DNA of 64,000 nucleotides from an uncultured Dorea sp. (GCA_945870325.1 CAMBRQ010000004.1:1-64000); one strand, 5' to 3'; shown: positions 50,519-59,458, counted from the stretch's first letter. The notes: a model not told the origin generated them from the sequence alone. A program made the numbers and translations.

Positions 50519-51364
50519 ATGTTGAGATTAGAGAATGTACAAAAACAATATAAAGGATTCCAACTGAATTGTTCGCTGGAAGTGCAGGAAGGATGCGTTA
50601 CCGGATTGATCGGGAAGAATGGAGCAGGTAAGAGTACAACATTCAAGGCGATATTGGGACTGATTCATGCGGATGATGGGCAGATTGAGGTGCTTGGAAA
50701 GCCGGTATCTGAACTCGGGATCAAAGACCGGGAAGAGATTGGAGTTGTCCTGGCAGATTCGGGATTCAGCGGCTATCTGACGATTAAAGACTTGGTAGAG
50801 ATGCTTGGAAGCATGTACCAGAACTTTCAGAGAGGCTATTTTCTTAAGAAATGCGAGGAATTCGCTCTTCCGACGGATAAATTGATTAAGGAATTCTCAA
50901 CGGGAATGAAGCGGAAGTTACAGGTACTTGCAGCGATCTCCCATGAGGCGAGATTATTGATCCTTGATGAGCCTACTGCGGGATTGGACGTGATTGCAAG
51001 AGACGGGCTTCTTGATCTTCTTCGGGAGTACATGGAGCAGGAAGGACGATCAATTCTGGTCAGTTCCCATATCTCCAGCGATCTGGAGGGGCTGTGCGAT
51101 GATATCTATATGATAGATGATGGACAGATGATCCTGCATGAGGACACGGATGTGCTGCTGAGTGATTATGCGATCCTGAAAGTAACAGAAGAACAGTACG
51201 AGACTTTGGATAAGGAATACATTCTGCGTCACAAAAAAGAAGGATTTGGATATAGTTGTCTGACGGATCAGAAGCAGTTTTATCTGGAAAATTATCCGAA
51301 GATTGCGATAGAAAAGGGCAGTATTGATGAATTGATTATGATGATGGTGCGAGGTGAAGAGTAA
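50519..51364 (+). CDS. ABC transporter ATP-binding protein
   Basis: 281 residues, single NBD. Walker A GLIGKNGAGKSTT near residue 37, Q-loop region, signature FSTGMKRKLQ, Walker B LLILDEPTAGLD and H-loop SSHISSD. A C-terminal extension of about 70 residues is typical of ABC-2 exporters of the YtrB/CcmA type. TTGGAGG lies before ATG 50519, four bases past the gntR stop. Partner of the permease downstream. Confidence 0.93.
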   Translation: MLRLENVQKQYKGFQLNCSLEVQEGCVTGLIGKNGAGKSTTFKAILGLIHADDGQIEVLGKPVSELGIKDREEIGVVLADSGFSGYLTIKDLVEMLGSMYQNFQRGYFLKKCEEFALPTDKLIKEFSTGMKRKLQVLAAISHEARLLILDEPTAGLDVIARDGLLDLLREYMEQEGRSILVSSHISSDLEGLCDDIYMIDDGQMILHEDTDVLLSDYAILKVTEEQYETLDKEYILRHKKEGFGYSCLTDQKQFYLENYPKIAIEKGSIDELIMMMVRGEE

Positions 51365-52020
51365 TGAAGGGACTATTGGTGAAAGATATAAGATTAATGC
51401 TGAATCAGAAACAGTTCTTTGGAGTGGTTGCGCTGATGGCGGTCGTATTCTTAAGTGTGTATTCTGATCCAAGTTTTGTCATTAGTTACATTACACTAAT
51501 GTTTTCGATATTTACGATCAGTACGATCAGCTATGATGAGTATGAGAATGGGATGTGCTACCTTTTTACATTGCCGATCAGCCGTAAGGGATATGTAAGG
51601 GAAAAATATATATTTGGAGTGATCACAACATTGCTGTCATTCACAGTCATCTCTGTGCTGTCATTCATTGCGAGCGCCATCAGGCATATTGGATTTGATG
51701 TGAAAGAGTGGATCTTTACCGGTGTGACCAGTCTCTTGCTGATTACGCTTGTGCTTGCAGTCAATATCCCGCTTCAGTTGAAATTCGAAGCAGAAAGAAG
51801 CCGTATGGCAATGCTGGTCACCTTCGCGGGTGCGTTCGTAGTTGCTTATCTTGTTGTGAAAATCACTTCGCTTGTGGGAGTGGATATGGTGAAACTGATT
51901 GAAAGGCTTGCGGAGACGAATCTGAAAGGTTGCGTGGTATTTGCATGTGCGGTATGGGCTTTGGGAATGCTGATTTCTTATCTGGTTGCTGTGCGGGTGA
52001 TGGAGAAGAAGGATTTCTAG
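51364..52020 (+). CDS. ABC-2 type transporter permease
   Basis: 218 residues with six predicted transmembrane helices (KQFFGVVALMAVVFLSV, FVISYITLMFSIFTISTI, ITTLLSFTVISVLSFIASAI, FTGVTSLLLITLVLAV, MAMLVTFAGAFVVAYLVV, VFACAVWALGMLISYLVAV). Cytoplasmic motif YDEYENGMCYLFTLPISRKGYVREKY is typical of ABC2_membrane_5-like permeases. Overlaps the ATPase gene by one base (TAATG). Substrate unknown. Confidence 0.88.
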   Translation: MKGLLVKDIRLMLNQKQFFGVVALMAVVFLSVYSDPSFVISYITLMFSIFTISTISYDEYENGMCYLFTLPISRKGYVREKYIFGVITTLLSFTVISVLSFIASAIRHIGFDVKEWIFTGVTSLLLITLVLAVNIPLQLKFEAERSRMAMLVTFAGAFVVAYLVVKITSLVGVDMVKLIERLAETNLKGCVVFACAVWALGMLISYLVAVRVMEKKDF

Positions 52021-52028
52021 GGGAGCGT

Positions 52029-52097
52029 ATGGATATATTATGTGTGATAGGGCTGATTGTATTTGCGTATTATGTTTTGGTGAAGAGAAAGAAATAG
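52029..52097 (+). CDS. 22-residue single-helix membrane microprotein
   Basis: Begins MDILCVIGLIVFAYYV and ends in a basic KRKK tail: one transmembrane helix with positive-inside end. AGGGGAGCG lies directly before ATG 52029, eight bases after the permease stop, and the operon terminator follows six bases after its stop. Position suggests a small accessory subunit of the ABC exporter. Too short for homology from sight; could be chance. Confidence 0.55.
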   Translation: MDILCVIGLIVFAYYVLVKRKK

Positions 52098-52102
52098 AGA
52101 AT

Positions 52103-52137
52103 CTCCGGATGGCAGACGGCTGTCCGGAGGTTTTTTA
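52103..52137 (+). terminator. Terminator of the GntR/ABC operon
   Basis: CTCCGGA (52103-52109) with TCCGGAG (52123-52129), extended by GGCAG/CTGTC, then six T. Confidence 0.85.
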
Positions 52138-52286
52138 TAAAAGAGTAAAATAAAGAATAAATTTGTCACATTTTTGATGCTGAAGGGCTTATGCTGTATA
52201 GAGAGGATGAAATAATGGAATGGTGGGTGTCATTCATCATATTTCATGCGTAGAGATTATATGAATGGCAGGAAAGAGGCTTGAAG

Positions 52287-52618
52287 ATGCTGGCGATATT
52301 CTTAAGTGAAATAGGGGAAGAACAGAATAAAGGGAAATTCGAGGCGATAAAAATGGGATATTATTGAAGATGTTTACTCGAAAGATGCATGGAATTACAG
52401 AATCACAGATAGAAGGAAAAGAACTTTCAGATATACTGGTACATATGATTCTTGATTTGTCGGAGAGATGCCGCAATGTGTTGTATCTGCATTATTATAA
52501 TGAACTATCCTATGCAGATATTTTGGATATGACAGAAACTAATGCCAGGCAGATTGCAAGGCGCTCCAGGAAGATATTGATAGAGAAGATGGTTGAGAGG
52601 GTGCTTATGTATGAGTAA
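52287..52618 (+). pseudogene. Decayed ECF sigma factor gene
   Basis: ATG 52287 starts MLAIFLSEIGEEQNKGKFEAI, the usual N-terminus of small Lachnospiraceae ECF sigma factors, but stops at 52367. A second frame (52370-52618) gives a region-4 helix-turn-helix: LSERCRNVLYLHYYNELSYADI...TNARQIARRSRKIL. Region 2 to region 3, roughly 80 residues, are missing. A deletion plus frameshift is the simplest reading. A promoter-like TTGATG-17-TATAGA lies at 52174-52202. Confidence 0.7.
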
Positions 52619-52727
52619 AGACATATTGCCTGAGTCCTTGTTTAAAGAAGCGGTGGTAAAAACCTGTGAGATAGAACTCTCAGTCTATGAAGCGAAGATT
52701 ATGCATACAAAGAGCATTGTGTTCTGA
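52611..52727 (+). pseudogene. Truncated anti-sigma-like N-terminus
   Basis: ATG 52611 overlaps the stop of the sigma remnant (ATGAGTAA), the usual arrangement of a sigma/anti-sigma pair. It encodes 38 residues, starting MSKDILPESLFKEAVV with CEIELSVYEAKI, before a stop. The rest of the gene is not recognisable downstream, so it is likely truncated. Identification rests on position and the general pattern. Confidence 0.45.
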
Positions 52728-52829
52728 CAGTTTCGCTTTTTATGTGGCGCAGATCATCAGAGTGTTTCAGATTGGAATCGATAAGTGCCTGGAGTCGGGG
52801 TTCGAAGAATTAGAGTTAGGCGCAGTCGG

Positions 52830-53015
52830 CTCAGTGTTTATGACCTTGGGTCCGGTTGTTGCCGGGCGATGGCGGCAGACCCGGAACTAATTCTGGCAGA
52901 TGAACCCACGGGGAATCTGGATTCGAATGCCTCCCGAGTGGTCATTCAGACATTATTCCGGATTAATCAAGAGATAGGGAAGACGAGCAGAAACTGTTCT
53001 ATCGCAGGATACTGA
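52830..53015 (+). pseudogene. Fragment of a LolD/MacB-type ABC ATPase
   Basis: RAMAADPELILADEPTGNLDSN is the Walker B/D-loop block of LolD-like ATPases, followed by about 20 more family-like residues and a stop. The signature LSGGQ before it is eroded and Walker A is absent. It is the third broken gene in this 0.7-kb stretch, pointing to a deletion hot spot or a lost sigma-controlled antibiotic-response locus. Confidence 0.7.
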
Positions 53016-53050
53016 AGAATATAGGCAGGGTCTGATAAAAGATAAGACAG

Positions 53051-53090
53051 CGAAAACCCGCTTGCCAGTAATGGTAGCGGGTTTTCGTTG
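53051..53090 (+). terminator. Terminator after the gene remnants
   Basis: CGAAAACCCGCT (53051-53062) pairs exactly with AGCGGGTTTTCG (53076-53087), with inner CCA/TGG, then T-rich sequence. The following 53091-53280 shows nothing recognisable. Confidence 0.75.
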
Positions 53091-53280
53091 TTGTTATAGT
53101 TATCGAAAGGAATGAGAGTAAAGTGCAGCACCTTGCTTAGAGGTGCTCTTACTTTATGAGGGGGATGATAGTTGATGTGTTCTTCAACTATCTGATTTAT
53201 AGTATATAAGATAAATGTGTCCAAAGTATGTGTATTCTCTTAAAGAAATCGAAAAAGTCTTAATGCATTCTTAAGTTCTC

Positions 53281-53877
53281 CTACAGACGATGGCTGTCGA
53301 TGATCAGCCTTACCGACCGATATAAAAACGGCTTATACTGTTCGATCGGAAGCGGCTCCTGATACAAGATGGAGTTATATCCGGTGGACCCTGCAAGTTC
53401 TACGATGGTAAACAGCATGACGTCGACATGCTCATATTCGTACTTATCATCTGCGATCATACGAAGGAAGATCTCGTAGAAGTCATTGTCTGTGCTCTCT
53501 CCGGTCAAGAGTGCGGATCTTAATGCTCCCATCACTAGGTTCTTGGAAATGAAGTTCAAAAGGGGCTTGTTCTCAACCAAAGTATCTATGATGTGATCGA
53601 TAATGAAGATTAACTGTTCTTCCAGACCCTGTACATGTTCTGCATCCAGAGCGCTCTTGGCTTCGCGGAAGAGTTCGTGGGTCTTGTGGGCGATGAGCTT
53701 GTTCTTGATATCGTATTTGTCTTTAAAGTATAGATAGAAAGTTCCCTTGGCAACTCCGGCTTTCTCTACGATATCGGAGATTGCGGTAGAATTAATCCCT
53801 TTGGTCGTGAAGAGTTCGTATGCGCTGTTAAAAAGGGTCTCTTTCTTTTTCTTCTTATTTTCGTCAACTTTTCCCAT
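53281..53877 (-). CDS. TetR/AcrR-family repressor
   Basis: 198 residues. HTH in NSAYELFTTKGINSTAISDIVEKAGVAKGTFYLYFKDKYDI, the standard TetR N-terminal motif, then an all-helical ligand domain. Start at ATG 53877 (MGKVDENKKKK), with GGATGGTG 6 bases upstream; ATG 53889 lacks a ribosome site. Divergent from the MMPL transporter. Three TGAC-N5-GTCA boxes between them are the probable operators. Ligand unknown. Confidence 0.92.
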   Translation of the reverse strand: MGKVDENKKKKKETLFNSAYELFTTKGINSTAISDIVEKAGVAKGTFYLYFKDKYDIKNKLIAHKTHELFREAKSALDAEHVQGLEEQLIFIIDHIIDTLVENKPLLNFISKNLVMGALRSALLTGESTDNDFYEIFLRMIADDKYEYEHVDVMLFTIVELAGSTGYNSILYQEPLPIEQYKPFLYRSVRLIIDSHRL

Positions 53878-53945
53878 AATGTACACCATCCTTATCCCTA
53901 TTATAACCAGAGATTTCCTGTTGTTGCAAGAGATTTATAAAAAAA

Positions 53946-54024
53946 TGACCAAAAGTCAAAAAAGGTATTGACTAATGGTCATTTTTAATGTATATTGCAT
54001 ATGTTGATAAATGACTGTTAGTCA
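53946..54024. promoter_or_regulatory. Three TetR-type operator boxes TGAC-N5-GTCA
   Basis: TGACCAAAAGTCA (53946-53958), TGACTAATGGTCA (53969-53981) and TGACTGTTAGTCA (54012-54024). Each is a 4-5-4 dyad. The middle one overlaps the -35 of the MMPL promoter and the third lies between promoter and start codon. Confidence 0.8.
53968..53996 (+). promoter_or_regulatory. Promoter of MMPL operon
   Basis: TTGACT (53968-53973), 17-base spacer, TATATT (53991-53996). Confidence 0.7.
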
Positions 54025-54047
54025 GAAATGAAAAGGAGCAAACAGGT

Positions 54048-56126
54048 ATGGTTAAGTTTGGAAAGAAAGTGGTGAAGTACAGAGTACCGATATTAATCAT
54101 CAGTATCTTGCTGCTGATTCCTTCTGTACTGGGGTATGTGAATACCAGAGTGAATTATGATGTCCTTACTTATCTTCCGGAGGATATTGAGACCATGAAA
54201 GGTCAGGAGATTATGACGGAAGACTTTGGGACGGGAGCCTTCTCCATGTTTATCGCAGACGGCATGGAAGATAAGGATGTTGTGAAGTTAAAAGCGAAGA
54301 TTGAGAAGATTGACCATGTGGAGAACGTCCTGTGGTACGATTCTGTGGCAGATATCTCCATACCGGAGAGTATGCTTCCGGATGAACTGTATGAGGTGTT
54401 TAACTCTGATACAGGTACGATGATGGCAATCTTCTTTGACGAGGGGACTTCATCGGACGGAACGATGGAAGCGATTGAGGAGATCCGTAACGTTGCAGGA
54501 AAGCAGTGTTTTGTAAGCGGTATGTCTGCAATTGTTACCGATACGAAGAATCTGGCGGAAAAAGAGACTCCACTCTATGTATTGATTGCGGTTGCATTAG
54601 CGGTTATCGTGCTGGGACTGACCATGGATTCTTTCTTTGTGCCGATTCTCTTCCTGCTGAGTATCGGAATCGCGATTCTGTACAATCTGGGAAGCAATTA
54701 TTTCTTAGGGGAGATCTCTTATATCACGAAGGCACTGGCAGCAGTACTGCAATTGGGAGTTACGCTGGATTATTCCATCTTCCTGATGCATAGTTATGAA
54801 GAGCAGCAGGTTCGGTACAATGGTGACAAGGAGAGAGCAATGGCACATGCAATCTCGCATACATTTTCGTCTGTAATCGGAAGTTCCGTTACAACGATTG
54901 CCGGATTCATTGCACTTTGCTTCATGAGTTTTACATTGGGAATGGATATTGGCGTTGTTATGGTGAAGGGTGTTGTATTTGGCGTAATCGCTTGTGTAAC
55001 GATTCTGCCGTCCATGATCCTGTGCTGTGACAAACTGATCGAGAAGACGAAGCACAGACCATTGATTCCGGATGTTGGAAAGATATCAGAGAAGGTTACG
55101 AAGAGGTATCTGTGGTATGTGGCTGCATTCCTGATCCTCCTGGTCCCGGCAATCTATGGCAATAACCATACCGGTGTTTATTATAATCTGGATGAGACAC
55201 TTCCGAAGAATCTGCCGAGTATTATAGCAAATGAGAAATTAAAAGAAGACTATGATATGAATACAACCCATATCCTGCTTCTGGATAGTTCGGTTCCATC
55301 TTCGGATGTCAGCAAGATGTTAAAGAAGATTGAGAAGGTAGACGGTGTCAAATGGGCATTGGGGCTGGATAAACTGGTAGGGCCGGGAGTTCCTTCGGAT
55401 ATGCTGCCGGAATCTGTTACCAGCATGTTGAAGAATGACAAATACCAGATGGTAATGGTCAATTCTATTTACAAGGTAGCATCGGATGAAGTCAACCAGC
55501 AGATTGAAGAGATCAATGAGATCATGGATCAGTATGACGAAGGAGCGATGCTGGTAGGAGAAGGACCGCTGACGGCAGATCTGATTAAGATTACGGATAA
55601 GGATTTCCGGACGGTTAGCGCAGTGTCCATTGGAATTATATTTGTCATTATCCTGATTCTTTTTAAATCCATATCATTGCCGTTCATCCTGGTTGGCGTG
55701 ATTGAGTTTGCGATCTTTGTTAATATGGGAATTCCGTTCTATACGGGAACGACGCTTCCGTTCGTTGCGTCCATTGTAATCGGTACGATTCAGTTGGGAT
55801 CGACTGTGGATTATGCGATCCTGATGACTACAAGATATAAACGTGAGCGTAATCATGGAGCGGGCAAATATGATGCGATTACGACGGCGCATAAGGCAAG
55901 CGCTCAATCGGTTATTGTAAGTGCGCTGAGTTTCTTCGCTGCTACGATTGGTGTTGGCCTGTATTCGAATATTGATATGATCAGTTCGCTGTGTGTTCTG
56001 ATGGCAAGAGGTGCGATTATCAGTATGATTGTCGTGGTATTCATTCTTCCATCGATGTTCATGGTATTCGATAAGGTGATTGTAAAGACGAGTAAAGATT
56101 TTCTGCCGAAGAAGGCAGACAAATAA
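54048..56126 (+). CDS. MMPL/RND-family transporter
   Basis: 692 residues with two repeats of one helix, a large extracytoplasmic domain and a five-helix bundle, about twelve membrane helices in total. The conserved helix motifs are in QLGVTLDYSIFLMHSYEE and IQLGSTVDYAILMTTRYKRE, holding the proton-relay Asp-Tyr pair. Probably exports lipids, peptides or drugs using the proton gradient. AAAAGGAGC before ATG 54048. Same operon as the heptad-repeat secreted protein. Confidence 0.93.
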   Translation: MVKFGKKVVKYRVPILIISILLLIPSVLGYVNTRVNYDVLTYLPEDIETMKGQEIMTEDFGTGAFSMFIADGMEDKDVVKLKAKIEKIDHVENVLWYDSVADISIPESMLPDELYEVFNSDTGTMMAIFFDEGTSSDGTMEAIEEIRNVAGKQCFVSGMSAIVTDTKNLAEKETPLYVLIAVALAVIVLGLTMDSFFVPILFLLSIGIAILYNLGSNYFLGEISYITKALAAVLQLGVTLDYSIFLMHSYEEQQVRYNGDKERAMAHAISHTFSSVIGSSVTTIAGFIALCFMSFTLGMDIGVVMVKGVVFGVIACVTILPSMILCCDKLIEKTKHRPLIPDVGKISEKVTKRYLWYVAAFLILLVPAIYGNNHTGVYYNLDETLPKNLPSIIANEKLKEDYDMNTTHILLLDSSVPSSDVSKMLKKIEKVDGVKWALGLDKLVGPGVPSDMLPESVTSMLKNDKYQMVMVNSIYKVASDEVNQQIEEINEIMDQYDEGAMLVGEGPLTADLIKITDKDFRTVSAVSIGIIFVIILILFKSISLPFILVGVIEFAIFVNMGIPFYTGTTLPFVASIVIGTIQLGSTVDYAILMTTRYKRERNHGAGKYDAITTAHKASAQSVIVSALSFFAATIGVGLYSNIDMISSLCVLMARGAIISMIVVVFILPSMFMVFDKVIVKTSKDFLPKKADK

Positions 56127-56141
56127 TAGGAGGTATTTTTC

Positions 56142-58340
56142 ATGAAAAATGATATGAAGAAGAAGGTAATGGCTGGCTCTATGGCATTGGTGATGGCAGC
56201 GGGGCTTGCAGGAACTTATGGATATCAGCAGTCTGTACCGGAAGTCAAAGCAGAAGATAAAGATGTGGAAGCACTGGAAGAGGCAGCAACGAAAGCACTG
56301 GGAGACAGCACGGAGGAAAATACGGGCGAGGCTTTCAAAGAGGAATCCGTATATGTGAAAGCAGATCCGTCCGGCAAGGTTACCAGCACGACGGTGACAG
56401 AATGGCTTAAGAATCCGGGCAGCGGTACATTTGCCGATGTAACGGGGCTTGATGATGTTAGGAATATTAAAGGAGATGAGGAGTTCACGAAGGGAAGCGG
56501 CGAGGAAGTGAACTGGAAGTCTGAAGGAGATGATATCTATTATCAGGGTACGACGGATCAGGAACTGCCGGTGGATGTGAAAGTCTCCTATAAGCTGGAT
56601 GGCAAGGATATTTCCGCAGAAGATCTGGAAGGAAAAGACGGCAAAGTCGAGATCCATATTGATTATGATAACAAATCCAAAGAGACGGTGGACGTAAATG
56701 GGGAGCAGGTGGAGATGTATACTCCGTTTACCATGGTAACGGCGATGATGCTGTCTGCGGATGAGTATTCTAATATTACGATCGATCATGGAAAGATTAT
56801 GTCGGATGCGGATAAGAATATCGTTGTTGGGCTTGGATTCCCGGGTCTTTCAGAGAACCTTAATCTGGATGATGCAGATCTGGATATTGATATCCCGGAT
56901 AGTGTGACGATTACGGCTGACGTGAAGGATGCTTCTGTGGGACCGACGATTACGGTGGCTTCTTCAGAGATTATGGATGAGTTCGATCTGAGTGATGTGA
57001 ATGATTTTGACAGTCTGGAGGATTCTATTGGGCAGCTGGAAGATGCGGCGGATCAGTTAGTGGATGGGTCGAAAGAAGCTGCGGATGGATCGAAGGAACT
57101 GGCAGATGGGTCTAAGACGTTGGCAGATGGATCGCAAGAGTTAGCGAGTGGGTCTAAGACGTTGGCAGATGGGTCTAAGGAATTATCTGACGGGGTAAAC
57201 ACGCTGAATGATAAGAGTGGAGAACTGATCAGTGGAGTGAATACGTTGGCTGACGGGGTTGGCACTTATACGAATGGTGTGACGGGATTGTATCAGGGAA
57301 GTGTGTCAATTGCAGAAGGGGCAGCGCAATTGCAGGCAGGAGCAAAGAGCCTGAATGAAGGTGTTCAGCAGGCAGCGGCAGGAGCGAATAATCTGACAGT
57401 CGGAGCGCAAAGTGTGAAAGAGGGAATGGCATCAGTCGGCAATAATCTTGGAACAGTGTCTGCAGCGCTTGGCAATGTAACAGCAGAGAGTGTGATGGCA
57501 GGTGTTGATGTGACAATCAGTAATGAAAAGGCGACACTTACAGAAGAACAGATATCTGCAATTGTAGAAGCAAATTTTGCAAATGCAGATGATGCTACCA
57601 AAGCACAGGTAAGAACAGCCATCAATGCAGCATTAGAGCAGAGTACGGTTAGTGCGGATACGGCAAAATCATTGAATGCTACAGGCAAGACGGTTGTAGG
57701 CACAGTGGGTCAGGCGAAAAAAGGGGTAGATGATATACAGACGGCAGTGAATTCTCAATTAGTACCAGGAATTGCCAGTATCCAGACAGGCGCAGGTCAG
57801 CTTGCAGGAATGCTTGGTCAGGGAGATGGTCAGGTACAGACCATTGGCTCGGGTGCAGCAACACTGGAAGCAGGAACAAAGAGTCTGGCAGAAGGCACTC
57901 AGACCCTTTCGGCAGGCGCAAAACAGTTGCGTGATAACAGTGCGCCGTTGATTGCAGGAATGGAGGCCCTGAAGCAGGGAGGTTCCCAATTGGCAAGTGG
58001 TGTAGGTCAGCTTGCTAATGGTGCAGGCCAGGTATCTAGTGGAGCGAGTGCCCTTGCCGATGGAAGCCGGCAACTTGCCGATGGAAGCCAGCAATTAGCA
58101 GACGGCAGCCAGCAGCTTGCAGATGGCAACCAGCAACTCGCCGACGGAATGTCCGAGTTCAAGACAGAAGGTATCGACAAACTGACAGAAGTATTCGATG
58201 GTGATATCCATAACGTGACATCCAGAATTGATGCTATGTCAACATTAGGAAAGAGTTACAAGTCCTTCGCAGGTATCAAAGATGGCATGAACGGAAGTAC
58301 CAAGTTCATCATCGAGACCGTAGGCGTGGAAGAAAAATAA
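56142..58340 (+). CDS. Secreted YhgE/Pip-like heptad-repeat protein
   Basis: 732 residues. Signal peptide-like N-terminus (MKKKVMAGSMALVMAAG, cleavage near residue 35). A globular region follows to about 300, then long arrays of seven-residue repeats of the type ADGSxxL / AxGAxxL (about 305-420 and 580-680), as in YhgE/Pip and X-X-L-x-x-G coiled coils. The middle (about 450-570) is a repeat-free insert. No membrane anchor is seen at the C-terminus, unlike YhgE. 15 bases after the MMPL gene; likely forms an extracellular rod or periplasm-spanning partner of the pump. Confidence 0.82.
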   Translation: MKNDMKKKVMAGSMALVMAAGLAGTYGYQQSVPEVKAEDKDVEALEEAATKALGDSTEENTGEAFKEESVYVKADPSGKVTSTTVTEWLKNPGSGTFADVTGLDDVRNIKGDEEFTKGSGEEVNWKSEGDDIYYQGTTDQELPVDVKVSYKLDGKDISAEDLEGKDGKVEIHIDYDNKSKETVDVNGEQVEMYTPFTMVTAMMLSADEYSNITIDHGKIMSDADKNIVVGLGFPGLSENLNLDDADLDIDIPDSVTITADVKDASVGPTITVASSEIMDEFDLSDVNDFDSLEDSIGQLEDAADQLVDGSKEAADGSKELADGSKTLADGSQELASGSKTLADGSKELSDGVNTLNDKSGELISGVNTLADGVGTYTNGVTGLYQGSVSIAEGAAQLQAGAKSLNEGVQQAAAGANNLTVGAQSVKEGMASVGNNLGTVSAALGNVTAESVMAGVDVTISNEKATLTEEQISAIVEANFANADDATKAQVRTAINAALEQSTVSADTAKSLNATGKTVVGTVGQAKKGVDDIQTAVNSQLVPGIASIQTGAGQLAGMLGQGDGQVQTIGSGAATLEAGTKSLAEGTQTLSAGAKQLRDNSAPLIAGMEALKQGGSQLASGVGQLANGAGQVSSGASALADGSRQLADGSQQLADGSQQLADGNQQLADGMSEFKTEGIDKLTEVFDGDIHNVTSRIDAMSTLGKSYKSFAGIKDGMNGSTKFIIETVGVEEK

Positions 58341-58441
58341 ATATAGAAAAGATGAGAATTACAGCGGCGTGTCGTGATAGATGCGCCGTTTTTGATGTGC
58401 ACAAGTGTCCGGAGGGAACTGCGGTGGCAGGTTTCGTAGGT

Positions 58442-58541
58442 AAAAGGGACACCATGATTTCAAAAAGGGACAGGGCAAATTCAAAAAGGGACACGGCAAA
58501 TTGAATCGGGGACGGGGGAAATTGAAAAAACCCCCGTCCCC
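58442..58541. repeat. GGGAC-type tandem plus palindrome repeat, copy 3
   Basis: Three units of about 20 bases (GGGACAnnAnnATTTCAAAA, GGGACAGGGCAAATTCAAAA, GGGACACGGCAAATTGAAT) followed by the 11-bp perfect palindrome (58508-58518 with 58531-58541). The longest of the three copies and directly followed by a TTGCAA -35 box. Confidence 0.8.
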
Positions 58542-58545
58542 TAAA

Positions 58546-58574
58546 TTGCAAAGGATACCGCCTCATGCTATAAT
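58546..58574 (+). promoter_or_regulatory. Promoter of methyltransferase gene
   Basis: TTGCAA (58546-58551), 17-base spacer, TATAAT (58569-58574). Confidence 0.7.
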
Positions 58575-58608
58575 GAATCCAGTCATATGATAGCAAAGGA
58601 GGAGCGGC

Positions 58609-59367
58609 ATGGAGGCTTATACGAGTTTTGCCGAGGTATATGATACATTCATGGACAATGTCCCTTATGAAGAGTGGGCATCCTATCTGCATGGGGTTTT
58701 GAAGGAATATGGCATCTGGGACGGGCTGGTATTGGAACTGGGCTGTGGGACCGGAAGCATGACGGAACTGCTGGCAGAGAAAGGCTACGACATGATTGGC
58801 GTGGACAATTCTGAGGATATGCTGGAACTGGCCATGGAGAAACGGATGAAGAGCGGACATGACATCCTGTATCTGCTGCAGGACATGCAGGAATTTGAGT
58901 TATATGGTACGGTGCGGGCGGTTGTCAGTGTCTGTGATTCTATTAATTATGTGACGGATGAGGAAGAATTAGAAGAGGTATTCCGTCTGGTGAATAATTA
59001 TCTCGATCCACGGGGTATATTTATCTTTGATTTTAATACAGAATATAAGTACCGGGAGATTCTGGGGGATCAGGTAATCGCGGAAGAGCGGGAAGAGTGC
59101 AGTTTTATCTGGGACAACTATTATGCGGAAGATGAGAAGATCAATGAATATGAATTGACGCTGTTTGTCCAAAGTCAGGAGGATTCGGATCTGTATCGAA
59201 GGTATCAGGAAGTGCATTATCAGAAGGCATACACCTTAAAACGGATCAAATCCTTGATTGAAAAGTCCGGGCTTCGTTATATTGCGGCGTATGATGCTTA
59301 TACGAAGAAGGCGCCTCTTCACACCAGCGAGCGTATCTGTGTGATTGCCCAGGAATATGGAAAATAA
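58609..59367 (+). CDS. Class I SAM-dependent methyltransferase
   Basis: 252 residues. SAM motif I VLELGCGTGSMTELLA near residue 44, motif II acidic MIGVDNSEDML, and post-motifs VVSVCDSINYVTDEEEL and FIFDFNTEYKYRE. Resembles small-molecule methyltransferases of the Methyltransf_25 group with a C-terminal beta insert. Substrate unknown. AAGGAGGAG precedes ATG 58609. hslO follows 91 bases later. Confidence 0.88.
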   Translation: MEAYTSFAEVYDTFMDNVPYEEWASYLHGVLKEYGIWDGLVLELGCGTGSMTELLAEKGYDMIGVDNSEDMLELAMEKRMKSGHDILYLLQDMQEFELYGTVRAVVSVCDSINYVTDEEELEEVFRLVNNYLDPRGIFIFDFNTEYKYREILGDQVIAEEREECSFIWDNYYAEDEKINEYELTLFVQSQEDSDLYRRYQEVHYQKAYTLKRIKSLIEKSGLRYIAAYDAYTKKAPLHTSERICVIAQEYGK

Positions 59368-59458
59368 GAACCCTATGAATATCAGAAGATATAGAAGGTA
59401 AATGAATAGATCATAACAGAGAGAAAAGAATATAACAGAAAGGCAGAGTAAAAGGTAT

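Noticed and set aside
53747-53971. Plus-strand ORF opposite the tetR start
   Set aside because: It is the antisense of the tetR HTH and operator region; no ribosome site.
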